The notes: generated by a model not told the origin, from the letters alone. Counted from the stretch's first letter, positions 1-8,403 are shown. The stretch: DNA of 64,000 nt from Paenibacillus tyrphae (GCF_027925525.1 NZ_BSDJ01000005.1:124001-188000), one strand, 5' to 3'. A program made the numbers and translations.

Positions 1-555
1 TATGATATTCTCGGCGTTTTCGTACTTGCCTTTGTGACGGCGTTCGGCGGCGGGGTCGTCCGGAACTTGCTGATCGGCATACCTGTCAACACGCTTTGGA
101 CGCAGGGACTTTACTTGAAAACGGCGCTCATCGCGGCGTTTCTTGTTTTTATCGTTCCCGTCAGCTGGATTCGCCGCTGGAAAACGTGGGAATCCTTGTT
201 CGACGCTATCGGCTTGGCGGCTTTCTCCATTCAAGGGGCACTGTATGCGGTTCAGATGAATGCTCCGCTAAGCGCCGTCATCGTAGCGGCGATGATGACC
301 GGGATCGGCGGCGGGATTATTCGCGACGTGTTGGCCGGACGGAAGCCGCTAGTACTGCATGACGAGATCTATGCGGTTTGGGGCATGCTGGCAGGATTTC
401 TGATCGGAATCGGCTGGTTCCAAGGATCGTGGCCGCTGCTGGGACTATTCGCGCTTATTGTTATTTTGCGGATGCTGTCGGTGGTGTACAAATGGCGGCT
501 GCCGCGGCGCACGCTGCGGCTTAATGAGGAATCAAAGCAAGCTAAGGGGGCTTAG
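1..555 (+). CDS. TRIC/UPF0126 family membrane protein (5' truncated by window edge)
   Basis: The reading frame is open from base 1, so the N-terminus lies outside the window. The visible part contains the glycine-rich TAFGGGVVRN motif near its start and a second copy of the theme (MTGIGGGIIRDVLAG) about 80 residues later. This duplicated three-helix arrangement is typical of the UPF0126/trimeric intracellular cation channel family, small prokaryotic membrane proteins proposed to conduct monovalent cations. Several hydrophobic segments are evident, ending in a basic tail (YKWRLPRRTLRLNEESK). The stop lies one base before the next start codon, so the two genes are probably cotranscribed. The family assignment is confident; the physiological ion is not known. 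Confidence 0.85.
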   Translation, partial: YDILGVFVLAFVTAFGGGVVRNLLIGIPVNTLWTQGLYLKTALIAAFLVFIVPVSWIRRWKTWESLFDAIGLAAFSIQGALYAVQMNAPLSAVIVAAMMTGIGGGIIRDVLAGRKPLVLHDEIYAVWGMLAGFLIGIGWFQGSWPLLGLFALIVILRMLSVVYKWRLPRRTLRLNEESKQAKGA

Positions 556-556
556 C

Positions 557-1075
557 ATGATGTCGGAAACAAACGAACCGAACGCGTCCTGGAGCAGCCG
601 GAAACGTATCCCGGGCGAAGAAATCGGAGATCGGCTCGACTCCGTTCGCGTGTTGAAAGAAGATGCACTTGAGCTGTATGAAATCGCCAAAGACAAGGCG
701 ACAGGGGAACATTACCTGCATTACGCCTACTTGCACCGGAATTTGGCCGCGATCCCGGCGGGACCGGAGGCCGTACAGGAAGAATCGTTTCATCACTTGA
801 TGCCGCTGGAAAGCGACGAGGTGCTCGGTTTTTTATTCGGGGAAGCGCCTTACGATTACCCGGCCCATTGGAGCAAGCCATTCCTGCGCAACGGCCCCGA
901 AGGCGATTATGTGTGGTTCGATCCTGGCTATGTGGCGGCAGAAGCCGAGCATGAAGCGATTGGCCGCGACATTGCGGAGCAGCTTGCGCTCTTTAAGCAA
1001 GCGGGAGACGTATCGGAACAAAAAGTCCGTGAGCTGCTGGAGCGGCTAAATCCCAACGATAGCGAAAAGAAGTAG
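557..1075 (+). CDS. Conserved hypothetical soluble protein
   Basis: A 172-residue acidic protein with no signal peptide, membrane segment or Cys motif. I do not recognise the family. The start ATG at 557 follows an AAGGGGG ribosome site and begins one base after the upstream stop; a second ATG at 560 is equally possible. The N-terminal half reads like a small sensor-type fold (DALELYEIAKDKATGEHYLHYAYLHR region), and the C-terminal third is helical and charged. Coupling to the TRIC-like membrane gene suggests coexpression only. Confidence 0.7.
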   Translation: MMSETNEPNASWSSRKRIPGEEIGDRLDSVRVLKEDALELYEIAKDKATGEHYLHYAYLHRNLAAIPAGPEAVQEESFHHLMPLESDEVLGFLFGEAPYDYPAHWSKPFLRNGPEGDYVWFDPGYVAAEAEHEAIGRDIAEQLALFKQAGDVSEQKVRELLERLNPNDSEKK

Positions 1076-1081
1076 CGCTGC

Positions 1082-1110
1082 GCATATTTTCCGGCGGGTG
1101 ATTCATCCTA
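1082..1110 (+). promoter_or_regulatory. Candidate sigma-G/sigma-F type promoter
   Basis: GCATA at 1082-1086 and CATCCTA at 1104-1110 are separated by 17 bases. This fits the forespore pattern (GHATR, about 18 bases, CATNNTA) and lies some 45 bases before a YhcN/YlaJ-type spore lipoprotein gene, a class that is forespore-expressed in Bacillus subtilis. Inferred from pattern only. Confidence 0.35.
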
Positions 1111-1155
1111 AGCGTGAGCCTTACGAGGGCACGTCTACAGGAGGGACACGACAGG

Positions 1156-1893
1156 ATGAACACCGCGATACACCGAAAGGGGCTGCTTCTTCTCGCAGTA
1201 GCCGGCTGTTTGCTGCTGCAAAGCGCGTGCGGCGGGAATAGGCCGCAGGCCAGCCGGCCCGGCGGCGGGCTGGAGGATTACCGGCAGCAAGCCTTGTATG
1301 ACCGCGATTCCCGCAATAACGAAGACGGATCGCTTGGGGTCAAGCAGCGATGGGTAGACGAGCAGCAGGCCCGTCAAGGGAAAGAATACAGCGGACGAAA
1401 ACAACTCGATATGACGAACCGGCACTCGGCGAGTACGATGGCATTCTCGCCACAGATCGCGGAGCGGGTGAAGGGCATCTCCGGCGTCCGTGAGGCCCAG
1501 GTGCTGCTGACGGAAGTGAACGGCTATGTGGCGGTCGTTCTGGACGGTCATAGTCCGGAAGCCGAGGCGTCGCCGGACATGCTGGGGTATCAGGTAACGT
1601 CGAAAGGCGGAGTCGGGATATTCGGAGGCACCGATAAAGGTCCGAACCGGTATTCGTGGACGGAAAACGGGGGCTTGTCGACCGGAAAGGCCGATGAAAT
1701 TCGCAAGCTGGTCATGTCGATGGCGCCTACCAACATTCAGCAAGTATACGTATCGGCTAACCCGAATTTCGTGCAGCGCATCCGCTTTTATGCGAAGGAA
1801 GAGAAAGAGCGCGGCACCATGACCAATTATATGAACGAGTTCAATACGTTGATCCTGCATGTATTTCCGGACGATGCCAATACACGCAAATAA
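1156..1893 (+). CDS. YhcN/YlaJ family sporulation lipoprotein
   Basis: A 245-residue exported lipoprotein. The ATG at 1156 is preferred over an upstream GTG at 1114 because a GGAGGG site precedes it and it places the signal peptide at the N-terminus: basic start, hydrophobic LLLLAVAGCLLL core and a lipobox ending LQSAC. The mature part has a low-complexity polar linker and then a domain with the VREAQVLLTEVNGYVAVVLDG core typical of the Spore_YhcN_YlaJ family, whose members are spore inner-membrane lipoproteins affecting germination or outgrowth. The C-terminal segment (NIQQVYVSANPNFVQRI) also matches. A possible forespore promoter lies upstream and a bidirectional terminator follows. Confidence 0.8.
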   Translation: MNTAIHRKGLLLLAVAGCLLLQSACGGNRPQASRPGGGLEDYRQQALYDRDSRNNEDGSLGVKQRWVDEQQARQGKEYSGRKQLDMTNRHSASTMAFSPQIAERVKGISGVREAQVLLTEVNGYVAVVLDGHSPEAEASPDMLGYQVTSKGGVGIFGGTDKGPNRYSWTENGGLSTGKADEIRKLVMSMAPTNIQQVYVSANPNFVQRIRFYAKEEKERGTMTNYMNEFNTLILHVFPDDANTRK

Positions 1894-1909
1894 CGATGCC
1901 GCCGTATGC

Positions 1910-1967
1910 AAAAAAAATCCGGTCGGTCGCAACGCTTGACAAGGTTGCGTACCCGGCCGGATTTTTT
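1910..1967. terminator. Bidirectional rho-independent terminator
   Basis: An A-run and TCCGGTCGG arm pairs with CCGGCCGGA followed by a T-run. An inner CGCAAC/GTTGCG stem extends the hairpin. It sits between convergent genes and can serve the spore lipoprotein (+) and the response regulator (-). Confidence 0.8.
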
Positions 1968-2001
1968 ATGGTTGATAAAAGTGCGTAGTTGGTGAGCCCG
2001 G

Positions 2002-2712
2002 TTAATTGGCCTTCATTGGCATTTCGAATTTATAGCCGACGCCCCATACGGTTTTGATATATTTGGGCTCCTTAGGGTCCGCCTCGATTTTTTTGCGGAG
2101 ATTCGTAATATGTACGTCGACCGAGCGTTCGGTTACGAAGGAATCGATGCCGCGGATTTTGTTCAGCAGCTCTTCTCTTGAGAATACTTTGCCCGGATGT
2201 AGCCAGAAATTTTTCATGATTTCAAATTCGGAATAGGTCGTTTCCACCGCTTGACCGTGCAAATAGATGCCACGCTTTTCCAAATCGAGGACGATGTCCT
2301 TCGTTTCCGTAGGCACTAGGTCCTCTGCTGCCGGTCTGACCGTTTGGGTTAAGGCGGAGCGGCGCAGAAGCGCGCTCGTCCGCGCGGCCAGCTCCCGCAT
2401 GCTGAACGGTTTGCACAAATAATCGTCGGCGCCGATCATCAGCGCGTTGACGCGTTCGGATACCTCGCTTTTGGCGGAAACGATCATGATCGGTACGTTG
2501 GAGACGGTGCGAAAGTGCTTGCACATCTCGATGCCGTTCGTATCCGGAAGCATCAAATCAAGAATGACGACATCCGGCTCATGCAGGCTGAACAATTCTT
2601 TACCCTGTTTGCCGTTGGCTGCACAATACACGGTATAATTTTCTTCGCTCAAGTAAATGGATATCATATCCGAAATACTTTGATCATCCTCAACCAGCAA
2701 TACTTTAGACAT
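2002..2712 (-). CDS. OmpR/PhoB-family response regulator (orphan)
   Basis: A 236-residue two-domain regulator. The receiver domain (about 1-120) has the acidic pocket E8/D9/D10, phosphoacceptor D52 in VVILDLMLPD, the switch serine S79 and K101 in the KPF motif. The C-terminal winged-helix domain (about 135-230) shows the SEFEIMKNFWLHPGKVFSREELL recognition region and the final TVWGVGYKFE hairpin. It therefore binds DNA when phosphorylated. No histidine kinase gene lies beside it, so its partner must be elsewhere. It is divergent from a Spo0E-like phosphatase gene, but Spo0E proteins act on Spo0A, so a functional link is only speculative. Confidence 0.9.
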   Translation of the reverse strand: MSKVLLVEDDQSISDMISIYLSEENYTVYCAANGKQGKELFSLHEPDVVILDLMLPDTNGIEMCKHFRTVSNVPIMIVSAKSEVSERVNALMIGADDYLCKPFSMRELAARTSALLRRSALTQTVRPAAEDLVPTETKDIVLDLEKRGIYLHGQAVETTYSEFEIMKNFWLHPGKVFSREELLNKIRGIDSFVTERSVDVHITNLRKKIEADPKEPKYIKTVWGVGYKFEMPMKAN

Positions 2713-2902
2713 GACGTGCCACCTCGACGAAATGAAGTATTAGATAAATGTTAAGAAACTTAATAAAAATCAAATATGCGGCTGCTACTTTTTTAAAGAA
2801 TGTCCTTCATAATCGAAATCGTAGAAAGCCTTAAGAGCGAATAACCCGACATGGAAGCGGCCAGCCGTTCGTTTGCGCGAACAAAGCCAAGGAGGTATAC
2901 CG

Positions 2903-3085
2903 ATGCTGATTCAGGCACAGTTGGAACACCGAATTCGCAGCTGCATCGACGAGTTGAACGCTTTGGTAACCGGCCAAGGCTGTTTGCTGACCGATCCGAA
3001 AGTCCTACATAAAAGCAAGGAGCTCGACGAGCTCATTTTACTCGCCATGCGTCCGCTGCAGCCAGCCGGACAAGCCGCCGTATAA
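2903..3085 (+). CDS. Spo0E-like aspartyl-phosphate phosphatase
   Basis: A 60-residue protein. The start at 2903 is set by a perfect GGAGG seven bases upstream (2891-2895). It shows the Spo0E-family helical hairpin: IRSCIDELNALVTGQGCLLTDP followed by the signature SKELDELI (family consensus SQELD). These proteins dephosphorylate Spo0A~P and so delay sporulation. The length is normal for the family. The catalytic SxxxD signature is intact (Ser and Asp present). Confidence 0.85.
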   Translation: MLIQAQLEHRIRSCIDELNALVTGQGCLLTDPKVLHKSKELDELILLAMRPLQPAGQAAV

Positions 3086-3106
3086 AAGTGCCGACAGGGG
3101 GACATA

Positions 3107-3131
3107 CCAAAAAAGAATACGGCTTTTTTGG
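3107..3131. terminator. A/T-rich hairpin after the Spo0E-like gene
   Basis: A perfect nine-base inverted repeat, CCAAAAAAG and CTTTTTTGG, around a seven-base loop. The T-run is part of the stem. It may end Spo0E-like transcription, but the stem is weak. Confidence 0.35.
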
Positions 3132-3148
3132 AAGGATGTGCCTCTCCG

Positions 3149-3373
3149 GTGAGCAGCGCTTACAAAGTTTGTGCTTCCTGCAGCGCTTCGAGCTGTAACT
3201 ATGCCCCCCAACGAGATATCATCCGGACGGTCAGCCATGAGTCGTCCTTTTCGCGTGCGTTATTTATGAACGGCTTAAACGAGCTGGACATGAAAATCAA
3301 ATGCCCGCAGTGCGGGCACCGTATGTTCTATTACCCGGTCACCTGGATGGCCGAGCCTGTCCACCACGATTAA
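3149..3373 (+). CDS. Small Cys-rich zinc-ribbon-like protein (uncertain)
   Basis: The frame carries two CxxC knuckles: CASC (with another Cys shortly after) near the N-terminus and CPQCGH near the C-terminus, spaced as in small zinc ribbons. GTG at 3149 is a reasonable start, with GGAAGG upstream; a TTG at 3128 lies inside a hairpin and has no ribosome site. The ribosome site is weak and the protein is short (74 residues), so it could be a chance frame. The CPQCGHRMFYYP segment reads like a real metal-binding motif. Confidence 0.4.
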   Translation: MSSAYKVCASCSASSCNYAPQRDIIRTVSHESSFSRALFMNGLNELDMKIKCPQCGHRMFYYPVTWMAEPVHHD

Positions 3374-3407
3374 CGCTTCTTCCATTGTAGCATGGGAGGG
3401 CATGTCA

Positions 3408-3436
3408 AGAAACGGGGTCATTTGACCCACGTTTCT
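3408..3436. terminator. Convergent-gene hairpin
   Basis: AGAAACG-GGGTCA and TGACCC-(A)-CGTTTCT form a strong stem with a two-base loop. It lies between convergent genes and overlaps the HxlR stop codon. There is no clear T-run, so termination is likely but not certain. Confidence 0.4.
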
Positions 3437-3735
3437 CCCCACTTTTGAACCGCATTCATGACCGGTTCCAGTGCTTTTCCCTTATCTGTCAATTCGTACT
3501 CGATCCGGACCGGCGTCTCGGGATAGACATGCCGGCTGATTAATCCGGCGGCTTCCAGCTCTTTGAAGCGTTCGGCAAGCATACGGTCGCTCATTCCGGG
3601 AATCATCTCGGAGATATCTTTAAAGCGGCACGGACCTCCCAATAATGCTCGGATAATCAGACCGGTCCAGCGCTTGCCTAAAATTTCAAAGGCGGCTTCA
3701 AATTTGGGACATAAATGATGCGGATGATCTGCCAT
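3418..3735 (-). CDS. HxlR-family winged-helix transcriptional regulator
   Basis: A 105-residue DNA-binding protein of the HxlR type: an N-terminal Cys (HHLCPKFEAAFEILGKRWTGLII), the winged helix (FKDISEMIPGMSDRMLAERFKELEAAGLI) and the wing (VYPETPVRIEYELTDKGKAL). The ATG at 3735 is chosen because AGAGGTG sits at proper spacing; a GTG at 3744 would lie inside that site. Members often sense reactive electrophiles or aldehydes through the N-terminal Cys. It is divergent from purT, but no adjacent target is obvious. Confidence 0.88.
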   Translation of the reverse strand: MADHPHHLCPKFEAAFEILGKRWTGLIIRALLGGPCRFKDISEMIPGMSDRMLAERFKELEAAGLISRHVYPETPVRIEYELTDKGKALEPVMNAVQKWGETWVK

Positions 3736-3912
3736 CGTTTTCACCTCTTCTTACCCTTCATTTTAGCATAAGTTACTTGACAAAAGTAAGTTTTTTGTTT
3801 CGTTTTTGCCGGGTTCACCATCCTGAAGTCCCGGCAGCTCCGTTCGCCCCAGGCGTGGCGGGGCTTTTCCCGGTTCTGAACGAAATTTGTCGTTTTTAGT
3901 CGCAGATTGGAG

Positions 3913-3941
3913 TTGAAAAATCGAATAAAGTAAAGTATAAC
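3913..3941 (+). promoter_or_regulatory. Sigma-A promoter of purT
   Basis: TTGAAA (3913-3918), 17-base spacer, TATAAC (3936-3941). The ribosome site AGGAGG lies about 40 bases downstream, just before the purT start. Confidence 0.7.
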
Positions 3942-3991
3942 AGCGATAGGACTTTCATGAAAATCATACCATCATTCAGGAGGAACCTTCC

Positions 3992-5182
3992 ATGTACGGT
4001 GCACCGTTATCGACGAACGCGAAAAAAATGATGCTGCTGGGAGCAGGCGAGCTGGGCAAGGAGGTCATTCTTGAAGCCCAGCGTCTTGGCGTGGAAACGA
4101 TCGCGGTCGATCGTTACGCGAATGCGCCCGCTATGCAGGTGGCGCACCGATCCTATGTCATCAACATGCTGGACGGCGAGGAGCTGCGCCGAACCATTGA
4201 GAAAGAACGCCCCGATCTTATCGTGCCCGAGATTGAAGCGATTGCGACGCCGACCTTGGTGGAGCTGGAAAGCGAAGGCTATCGCGTCGTGCCTACGGCA
4301 ACCGCCGCAAGGCTGACGATGGACCGGGAAGGCATCCGGAGACTGGCCGCGGAGACGCTTGGCTTGCCTACAGCAAAGTATGCGTTCGCCGACAGCCTGG
4401 AGGAGCTGCAGGAGGCTGTCGCGACGATCGGAACGCCGTGCGTCATCAAGCCAATTATGAGTTCCTCGGGCAAAGGGCAGAGCGTCTGCCGCACACCGGA
4501 AGACGTAGAAGCTAGCTGGAACTATGCCATGGAAGGCGGCCGGGCCAAAAAGACCCGCGTCATCGTGGAAGAATTCATCTCCTTCGATTCGGAAATTACG
4601 CTGCTTACCGTCCGATCTATCTCCGGAACGACGTATTGCGCGCCCATCGGCCATATTCAAAAGGATGGCGATTATATCGAATCCTGGCAGCCGCATGCGA
4701 TGAGCGACGCTCAAATCGCGGAGGCCCAGCGGGTGGCGGGGGCGATCACCGAGGCGCTTGGCGGCGCCGGCATTTACGGGGTGGAATTGTTCCTCGCGCC
4801 GGACAAGGTGTACTTCAGCGAGGTAAGTCCCCGCCCGCACGATACGGGAATGGTGACGATGGCTTCGCAGGATTTGTCCGAGTTTGCCTTGCACGTACGG
4901 GCGATCCTCGGGTTCCCGATTCCCAACGTGCGGCTGCTGACACCGGCGGCTTCCTACACGCTGAAGGCGGACCGGGAAACGTCGGACTTTCGCATCGGCG
5001 GTCTCGAACAGGCGCTGGCGGTCCCGAATTCCCAGGTTCGCGTGTTCGGCAAGCCGGAGACGAAGCCGGGCCGGCGTATGGCTGTCGCTTTGAGCTCAGC
5101 GGAGACGGTGGAAGCCGCCCGCCGGCAGGCCATGGAAGCCGCTTCGCACCTGCGCATCGAGTACGGGACGGACAAGGCTTAA
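3992..5182 (+). CDS. purT: Formate-dependent phosphoribosylglycinamide formyltransferase
   Basis: A 396-residue ATP-grasp enzyme that makes formyl-GAR from GAR, formate and ATP in purine synthesis, independent of folate. The pre-ATP-grasp domain carries [19 protein letters not shown] and the [18 protein letters not shown] substrate region. The ATP-grasp core shows [31 protein letters not shown], and the metal-binding GIYGVELFL and [15 protein letters not shown] segments. The length matches the family. A sigma-A promoter and an AGGAGG site precede it. It stands alone, not in a pur operon, as is common for this gene. No riboswitch is visible in the leader. Confidence 0.95.
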   Translation: MYGAPLSTNAKKMMLLGAGELGKEVILEAQRLGVETIAVDRYANAPAMQVAHRSYVINMLDGEELRRTIEKERPDLIVPEIEAIATPTLVELESEGYRVVPTATAARLTMDREGIRRLAAETLGLPTAKYAFADSLEELQEAVATIGTPCVIKPIMSSSGKGQSVCRTPEDVEASWNYAMEGGRAKKTRVIVEEFISFDSEITLLTVRSISGTTYCAPIGHIQKDGDYIESWQPHAMSDAQIAEAQRVAGAITEALGGAGIYGVELFLAPDKVYFSEVSPRPHDTGMVTMASQDLSEFALHVRAILGFPIPNVRLLTPAASYTLKADRETSDFRIGGLEQALAVPNSQVRVFGKPETKPGRRMAVALSSAETVEAARRQAMEAASHLRIEYGTDKA

Positions 5183-5291
5183 GGTCGCGAAACCGGGGCA
5201 TCCGAATGTGCGTATAACATCCATACGGTTCATAGAGTCCTTCCATCAGTTTAACAACGGGTACAAGCCCCCCTAAAAGGAGAGAGTGTCC

Positions 5292-6080
5292 ATGAATGCG
5301 CATGAAGTTGATTACCGGATTATCGGTTCGGAAATGCAGTTTGTCGAGGTCGAGCTTGACCCGGGAGAAACCGTTTTTGCCGAAGCCGGATCGATGATGA
5401 TGATGGACCAGAGCATACAGATGGAAACGATTTTCGGCGACGGGAGCGAGCAGAACAAAGGCTTCGTCGGAAAGCTGTTCGGCGCAGGCAAGCGGCTGCT
5501 TTCGGGCGAGAGCTTGTTCATGACCGCGTTCACGAACCGGGGCTCGGGCAAGGAATGCGTCAGCTTTGCTTCCCCGTATCCAGGCCGCATTTTACCGATG
5601 GATCTGGTGGAGCTGAACGGCAAGCTGATCTGCCAAAAGGATGCGTTTCTGTGCGCGGCGAAGGGCGTTTCGGTCGGCATCGAGTTTCAGCGCAAGCTGG
5701 GCGCCGGATTTTTCGGCGGCGAAGGCTTTATCATGCAGAAGATCGAAGGAGACGGTCTGGCGTTCGTTCACGCGGGCGGGGCGATTCATGAGCGAGTGTT
5801 GGGCCCGGGCGAAATGATCCGTGTGGATACCGGATGTCTGGTCGCGATGACGCAGGATGTGGATTACGACATCGAGTTCGTCAAAGGCGTCAAGACGGCG
5901 ATCTTTGGCGGCGAAGGGCTGTTTTTCGCCACGCTGCGGGGACCGGGCCGGGTATGGATTCAGTCGCTGCCGTTCAGCCGGTTGGCGGATCGAGTGATGA
6001 GCGCGGCACGGACGGGCGGACGCAAGGAGGAAGGCAGCATTTTGGGCGGCCTCGGAAATCTGCTTGACGGCGACCGTTAA
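5292..6080 (+). CDS. TIGR00266 / AIM24 family protein
   Basis: A 262-residue beta-rich protein. It shows the family hallmarks: EVELDPGETVFAEAGSMMMM near the N-terminus, a glycine-rich GFVGKLFGAGKRLLSGESLFMTAFTNRG segment, the AKGVSVGIEFQRKLGAGFFGGEGFIMQKIEGDG core, and the C-terminal GLFFATLRGPGRVWIQSLPFSRLADRV. Its biochemical role is not established. ATG at 5292 is preferred to the GTG at 5286 because the AAAAGGAG site is spaced correctly for it. It is probably monocistronic. Confidence 0.88.
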   Translation: MNAHEVDYRIIGSEMQFVEVELDPGETVFAEAGSMMMMDQSIQMETIFGDGSEQNKGFVGKLFGAGKRLLSGESLFMTAFTNRGSGKECVSFASPYPGRILPMDLVELNGKLICQKDAFLCAAKGVSVGIEFQRKLGAGFFGGEGFIMQKIEGDGLAFVHAGGAIHERVLGPGEMIRVDTGCLVAMTQDVDYDIEFVKGVKTAIFGGEGLFFATLRGPGRVWIQSLPFSRLADRVMSAARTGGRKEEGSILGGLGNLLDGDR

Positions 6081-6147
6081 AAAACGATATGATTGATAGT
6101 ACGATTATTTTTTGCCGCTCACAATATCGTTGAAAGAGGTGCTGTAG

Positions 6148-6423
6148 ATGGCGTACCAACCACAAGTCATCGATGCCAAAATCGTCAGTCACAATCCAAA
6201 AAATGGATTGTTCGAAATCGTAGCACAATTGAAGGATCGGACGGTTTGCCGTCTTATTTACGAACAGGATACGGCAGGCAACGTCACGCCAACCCATATT
6301 AACCGGCTGCTGAAAGAGCCTTGCCCGATTTGCCGCAAAGACTTTTTATGCAACTGCATGTCCAAGTTCAAAGAAAACATTTCGTCTCAAGCGCTTGACT
6401 TGGCGGGTACTCCGCAAGCTTAA
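6148..6423 (+). CDS. Small conserved hypothetical protein with CPIC-x5-CNC motif
   Basis: A 91-residue cytoplasmic protein preceded by AGAGGTG. The N-terminal part looks like a small beta-barrel (VIDAKIVSHNPKNGLFEIVAQLKDRTVCRLIY). A compact cysteine cluster, CPICRKDFLCNCM, follows and could bind zinc or an iron-sulfur centre. I do not recognise a named family. Its own terminator follows, so it is a single-gene unit. Confidence 0.75.
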   Translation: MAYQPQVIDAKIVSHNPKNGLFEIVAQLKDRTVCRLIYEQDTAGNVTPTHINRLLKEPCPICRKDFLCNCMSKFKENISSQALDLAGTPQA

Positions 6424-6442
6424 CCGGCGGACCGTTCGAACG

Positions 6443-6472
6443 ACCCGTGGACCTCTTGTTCACGGGTTTTTG
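6443..6472 (+). terminator. Rho-independent terminator
   Basis: ACCCGTG and CACGGGT form the stem, followed by a run of T. It lies 20 bases after the small Cys-motif gene. Confidence 0.75.
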
Positions 6473-6570
6473 CGTTCGATATGGGCATGCACCCTCGCGG
6501 TGCTTTTTTCTTTTCCCTTGGTTGTATGGTAAAATGAAGAAATCAATGGAATTGGAAGGCGGGAGCTGCC

Positions 6571-7077
6571 ATGCGCATCGGAGTCGTATCCGATACTCAT
6601 ATGTTCAGCCGGGCCAGAACGCTGCCGGAGCCGCTCGTTCAGGGCTTGCAGGGGGTTGATCTGATCCTGCACGCGGGAGATTGGGTCGACGAGGCCGTGT
6701 GCGATCTGTTTGAGGCGCTGGCCCCGGTTGAGGGGATTGCCGGCAATAACGACGGCATGGACATCGTTAGACGCTTCGGCCGCCGCAAGCTTCTTGAGCT
6801 CGGCGGGTACCGCATCGGGATGGTGCACGGCCACGGCGGCCGTTCTACGGTTGATACGGCTTACGAATCCTTCCGCGACGCGGAAGGGAAGGGGACGGCG
6901 GACATCGTGCTGTTTGGCCACTCGCATATCCCTTACAAGGAAGAACGCGGAGGCATGCTGCTGTTCAATCCCGGATCGCCGACCGATAAGCGCCGGCAGC
7001 CCAGATATTCCTACGGTATCCTTCAGCTCGGAAGCCGAGTGGAGGCCGACCATTATTATTTTGACAAAACCAATTGA
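6571..7077 (+). CDS. YfcE/MJ0936-type metallophosphoesterase
   Basis: A 168-residue calcineurin-like phosphoesterase. All metal ligands are visible: D8 and H10 (SDTH), D37 (HAGDW), the GNND motif (58-61), H86/H88 (VHGHGG) and the late GHSH. Family members hydrolyse phosphodiesters with manganese or similar metals; the natural substrate is unclear. The GGAAGGCGGGAG ribosome region precedes the ATG. It is followed 22 bases later by the ytxJ-like gene, so the two are likely cotranscribed, perhaps with the esterase behind them. Confidence 0.9.
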   Translation: MRIGVVSDTHMFSRARTLPEPLVQGLQGVDLILHAGDWVDEAVCDLFEALAPVEGIAGNNDGMDIVRRFGRRKLLELGGYRIGMVHGHGGRSTVDTAYESFRDAEGKGTADIVLFGHSHIPYKEERGGMLLFNPGSPTDKRRQPRYSYGILQLGSRVEADHYYFDKTN

Positions 7078-7099
7078 ATCAGGAGACGGAGGAAGCGAC

Positions 7100-7441
7100 A
7101 TGGCACAGTGGAAAGAAATTACAACGAATGAAGAATGGGAGCAGCTTTTAGCGGCGACGACGGAACAACCGATCGTTGTGCTCAAGCATAGCACGGCATG
7201 TCCGGTCAGCTTCAATGCGCTGCAGGAATATGAGGCTTATCTCGGAAAAACGCCGAATACGGATGTCGAGTATGTTTTGGTCAAGGTCATCGAATCCCGT
7301 CCGGTGTCCAATCAAATTGCCGAGGATACGGGCGTAAAGCACGCTTCGCCGCAAATTTTATATATCAAAAACAAAGAAACGATTTGGAATACGTCGCATT
7401 GGGCGATTACCGAAGAGCATATGACCGCCGTATTGAACTAA
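7100..7441 (+). CDS. ytxJ: Bacillithiol-system protein YtxJ (monothiol bacilliredoxin-like)
   Basis: A 113-residue thioredoxin-fold protein. The active-site region is KHSTACPVSFNA, matching the TCP motif of YtxJ (BrxC), which removes bacillithiol adducts from proteins. A cis-Pro loop is visible (HASPQILYIK). There is only one Cys, so reduction must come through bacillithiol and another partner. GGAGG ahead of the ATG at 7100 fixes the start. Its presence implies that the organism makes bacillithiol. Confidence 0.88.
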   Translation: MAQWKEITTNEEWEQLLAATTEQPIVVLKHSTACPVSFNALQEYEAYLGKTPNTDVEYVLVKVIESRPVSNQIAEDTGVKHASPQILYIKNKETIWNTSHWAITEEHMTAVLN

Positions 7442-7471
7442 AGCCGGCAAGCCGAGGCTAAGGAAAGGGGA

Positions 7472-8302
7472 ATGACCGCTATGGGAGTGACGCCGTTTGC
7501 GTTTTTTTCCGGCGCGTTGTTTGCGCGCAAGCTATGCTACGTCTATCTTCCCCCGAGCTATAACGAGTCCGAGGACACCCGCTACCCGGTTATTTATTTG
7601 CTTCACGGGCTATACGGGAACGAAACGAGCTGGAGCGTGAAAGGAAACGCCGAGCAAACGATCGAAAAGCTGATGGCTTCAGGTGACCTTCGCGAAAGCA
7701 TCGTAGTCATGGTCAGCGACGGAGGCTACGGACACGGCACGTTTTATGTTAACTGGTTTGACGGCTCGGGACGTTTCGAGGATTATTTCCTGTACGATCT
7801 CATTCCTGCGATCGACCGCGAGTTCCGCACGATTGCAGATACTTCCCATAGAGCTCTCTGCGGCCTGTCCATGGGCGGCTACGGCTCGTTCGTGCTGGCG
7901 CTGCGCAATCCGCATCTTTTCGGCGCGGCCGCCAGTATCGCAGGTGCGCTCATGTCGGTCGGCCTCATGAACGAAGCGTTCCTTCGTACAGACGTGTGCC
8001 GGATGATCGGACCCGTACACGGGCCTTATGCGCAAGAGCTGGATTTGCACATGCTGGCCGCACGAAGGGTGAAGGAGGAAGTCCGGCCAGCGCTTCATTT
8101 CAACTGCGGTACATCGGATTCGTTATTCCCGCTCAGCTCCGCTTATCAGGCGCTGCTGGAGCAGATCGGCTACCCGCATGAGTATATGGAGTTCGAAGGG
8201 GATCATAATTGGGAGTACTTCGGAGGGCATCTGCCTGAGGCGCTTCGGTTTATCGAACGATCTTTCGCCGGATCGGCGCCAAAGCACAGCTCGGCAGTTT
8301 GA
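7472..8302 (+). CDS. Esterase-family alpha/beta hydrolase
   Basis: A 276-residue hydrolase of the putative esterase (EstA/esterase D-like) family. It has the oxyanion region YLLHGLYGNETSW, the nucleophile elbow GLSMGG with Ser133, a candidate Asp in CGTSDSLFPL and a His in EGDHNWEYF. No signal peptide is evident, so it is cytoplasmic. Likely substrates are short acyl or aryl esters, but none can be assigned. AAGGAAAGGGG precedes the ATG at 7472; an internal ATG at 7481 is an alternative. A terminator follows. Confidence 0.85.
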   Translation: MTAMGVTPFAFFSGALFARKLCYVYLPPSYNESEDTRYPVIYLLHGLYGNETSWSVKGNAEQTIEKLMASGDLRESIVVMVSDGGYGHGTFYVNWFDGSGRFEDYFLYDLIPAIDREFRTIADTSHRALCGLSMGGYGSFVLALRNPHLFGAAASIAGALMSVGLMNEAFLRTDVCRMIGPVHGPYAQELDLHMLAARRVKEEVRPALHFNCGTSDSLFPLSSAYQALLEQIGYPHEYMEFEGDHNWEYFGGHLPEALRFIERSFAGSAPKHSSAV

Positions 8303-8317
8303 TAACCGGCACGGCCG

Positions 8318-8380
8318 AAAAGCCCGCCGTCTTCAGTGGATGAAACGCATGATTTCATCGCTGGAGACAGGCGGGCTTTT
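8318..8380. terminator. Bidirectional rho-independent terminator
   Basis: AAAAGCCCGCC and GGCGGGCTTTT form the outer stem, and an inner GATGAAA/TTTCATC hairpin fills the loop. It separates the convergent esterase and SDR genes. Confidence 0.8.
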
Positions 8381-8403
8381 GTGTGTCCGGCGCGTGCCAG
8401 TTG

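Noticed and set aside
1135..1932. 265-residue minus-strand frame opposite the spore lipoprotein
   Set aside because: It is an antisense shadow running into the terminator, with no ribosome site or known motif.
3780..3990. Purine riboswitch before purT
   Set aside because: The leader lacks the conserved three-way junction pattern; only a weak GCCCC/GGGGC hairpin and a sigma-A promoter are seen.
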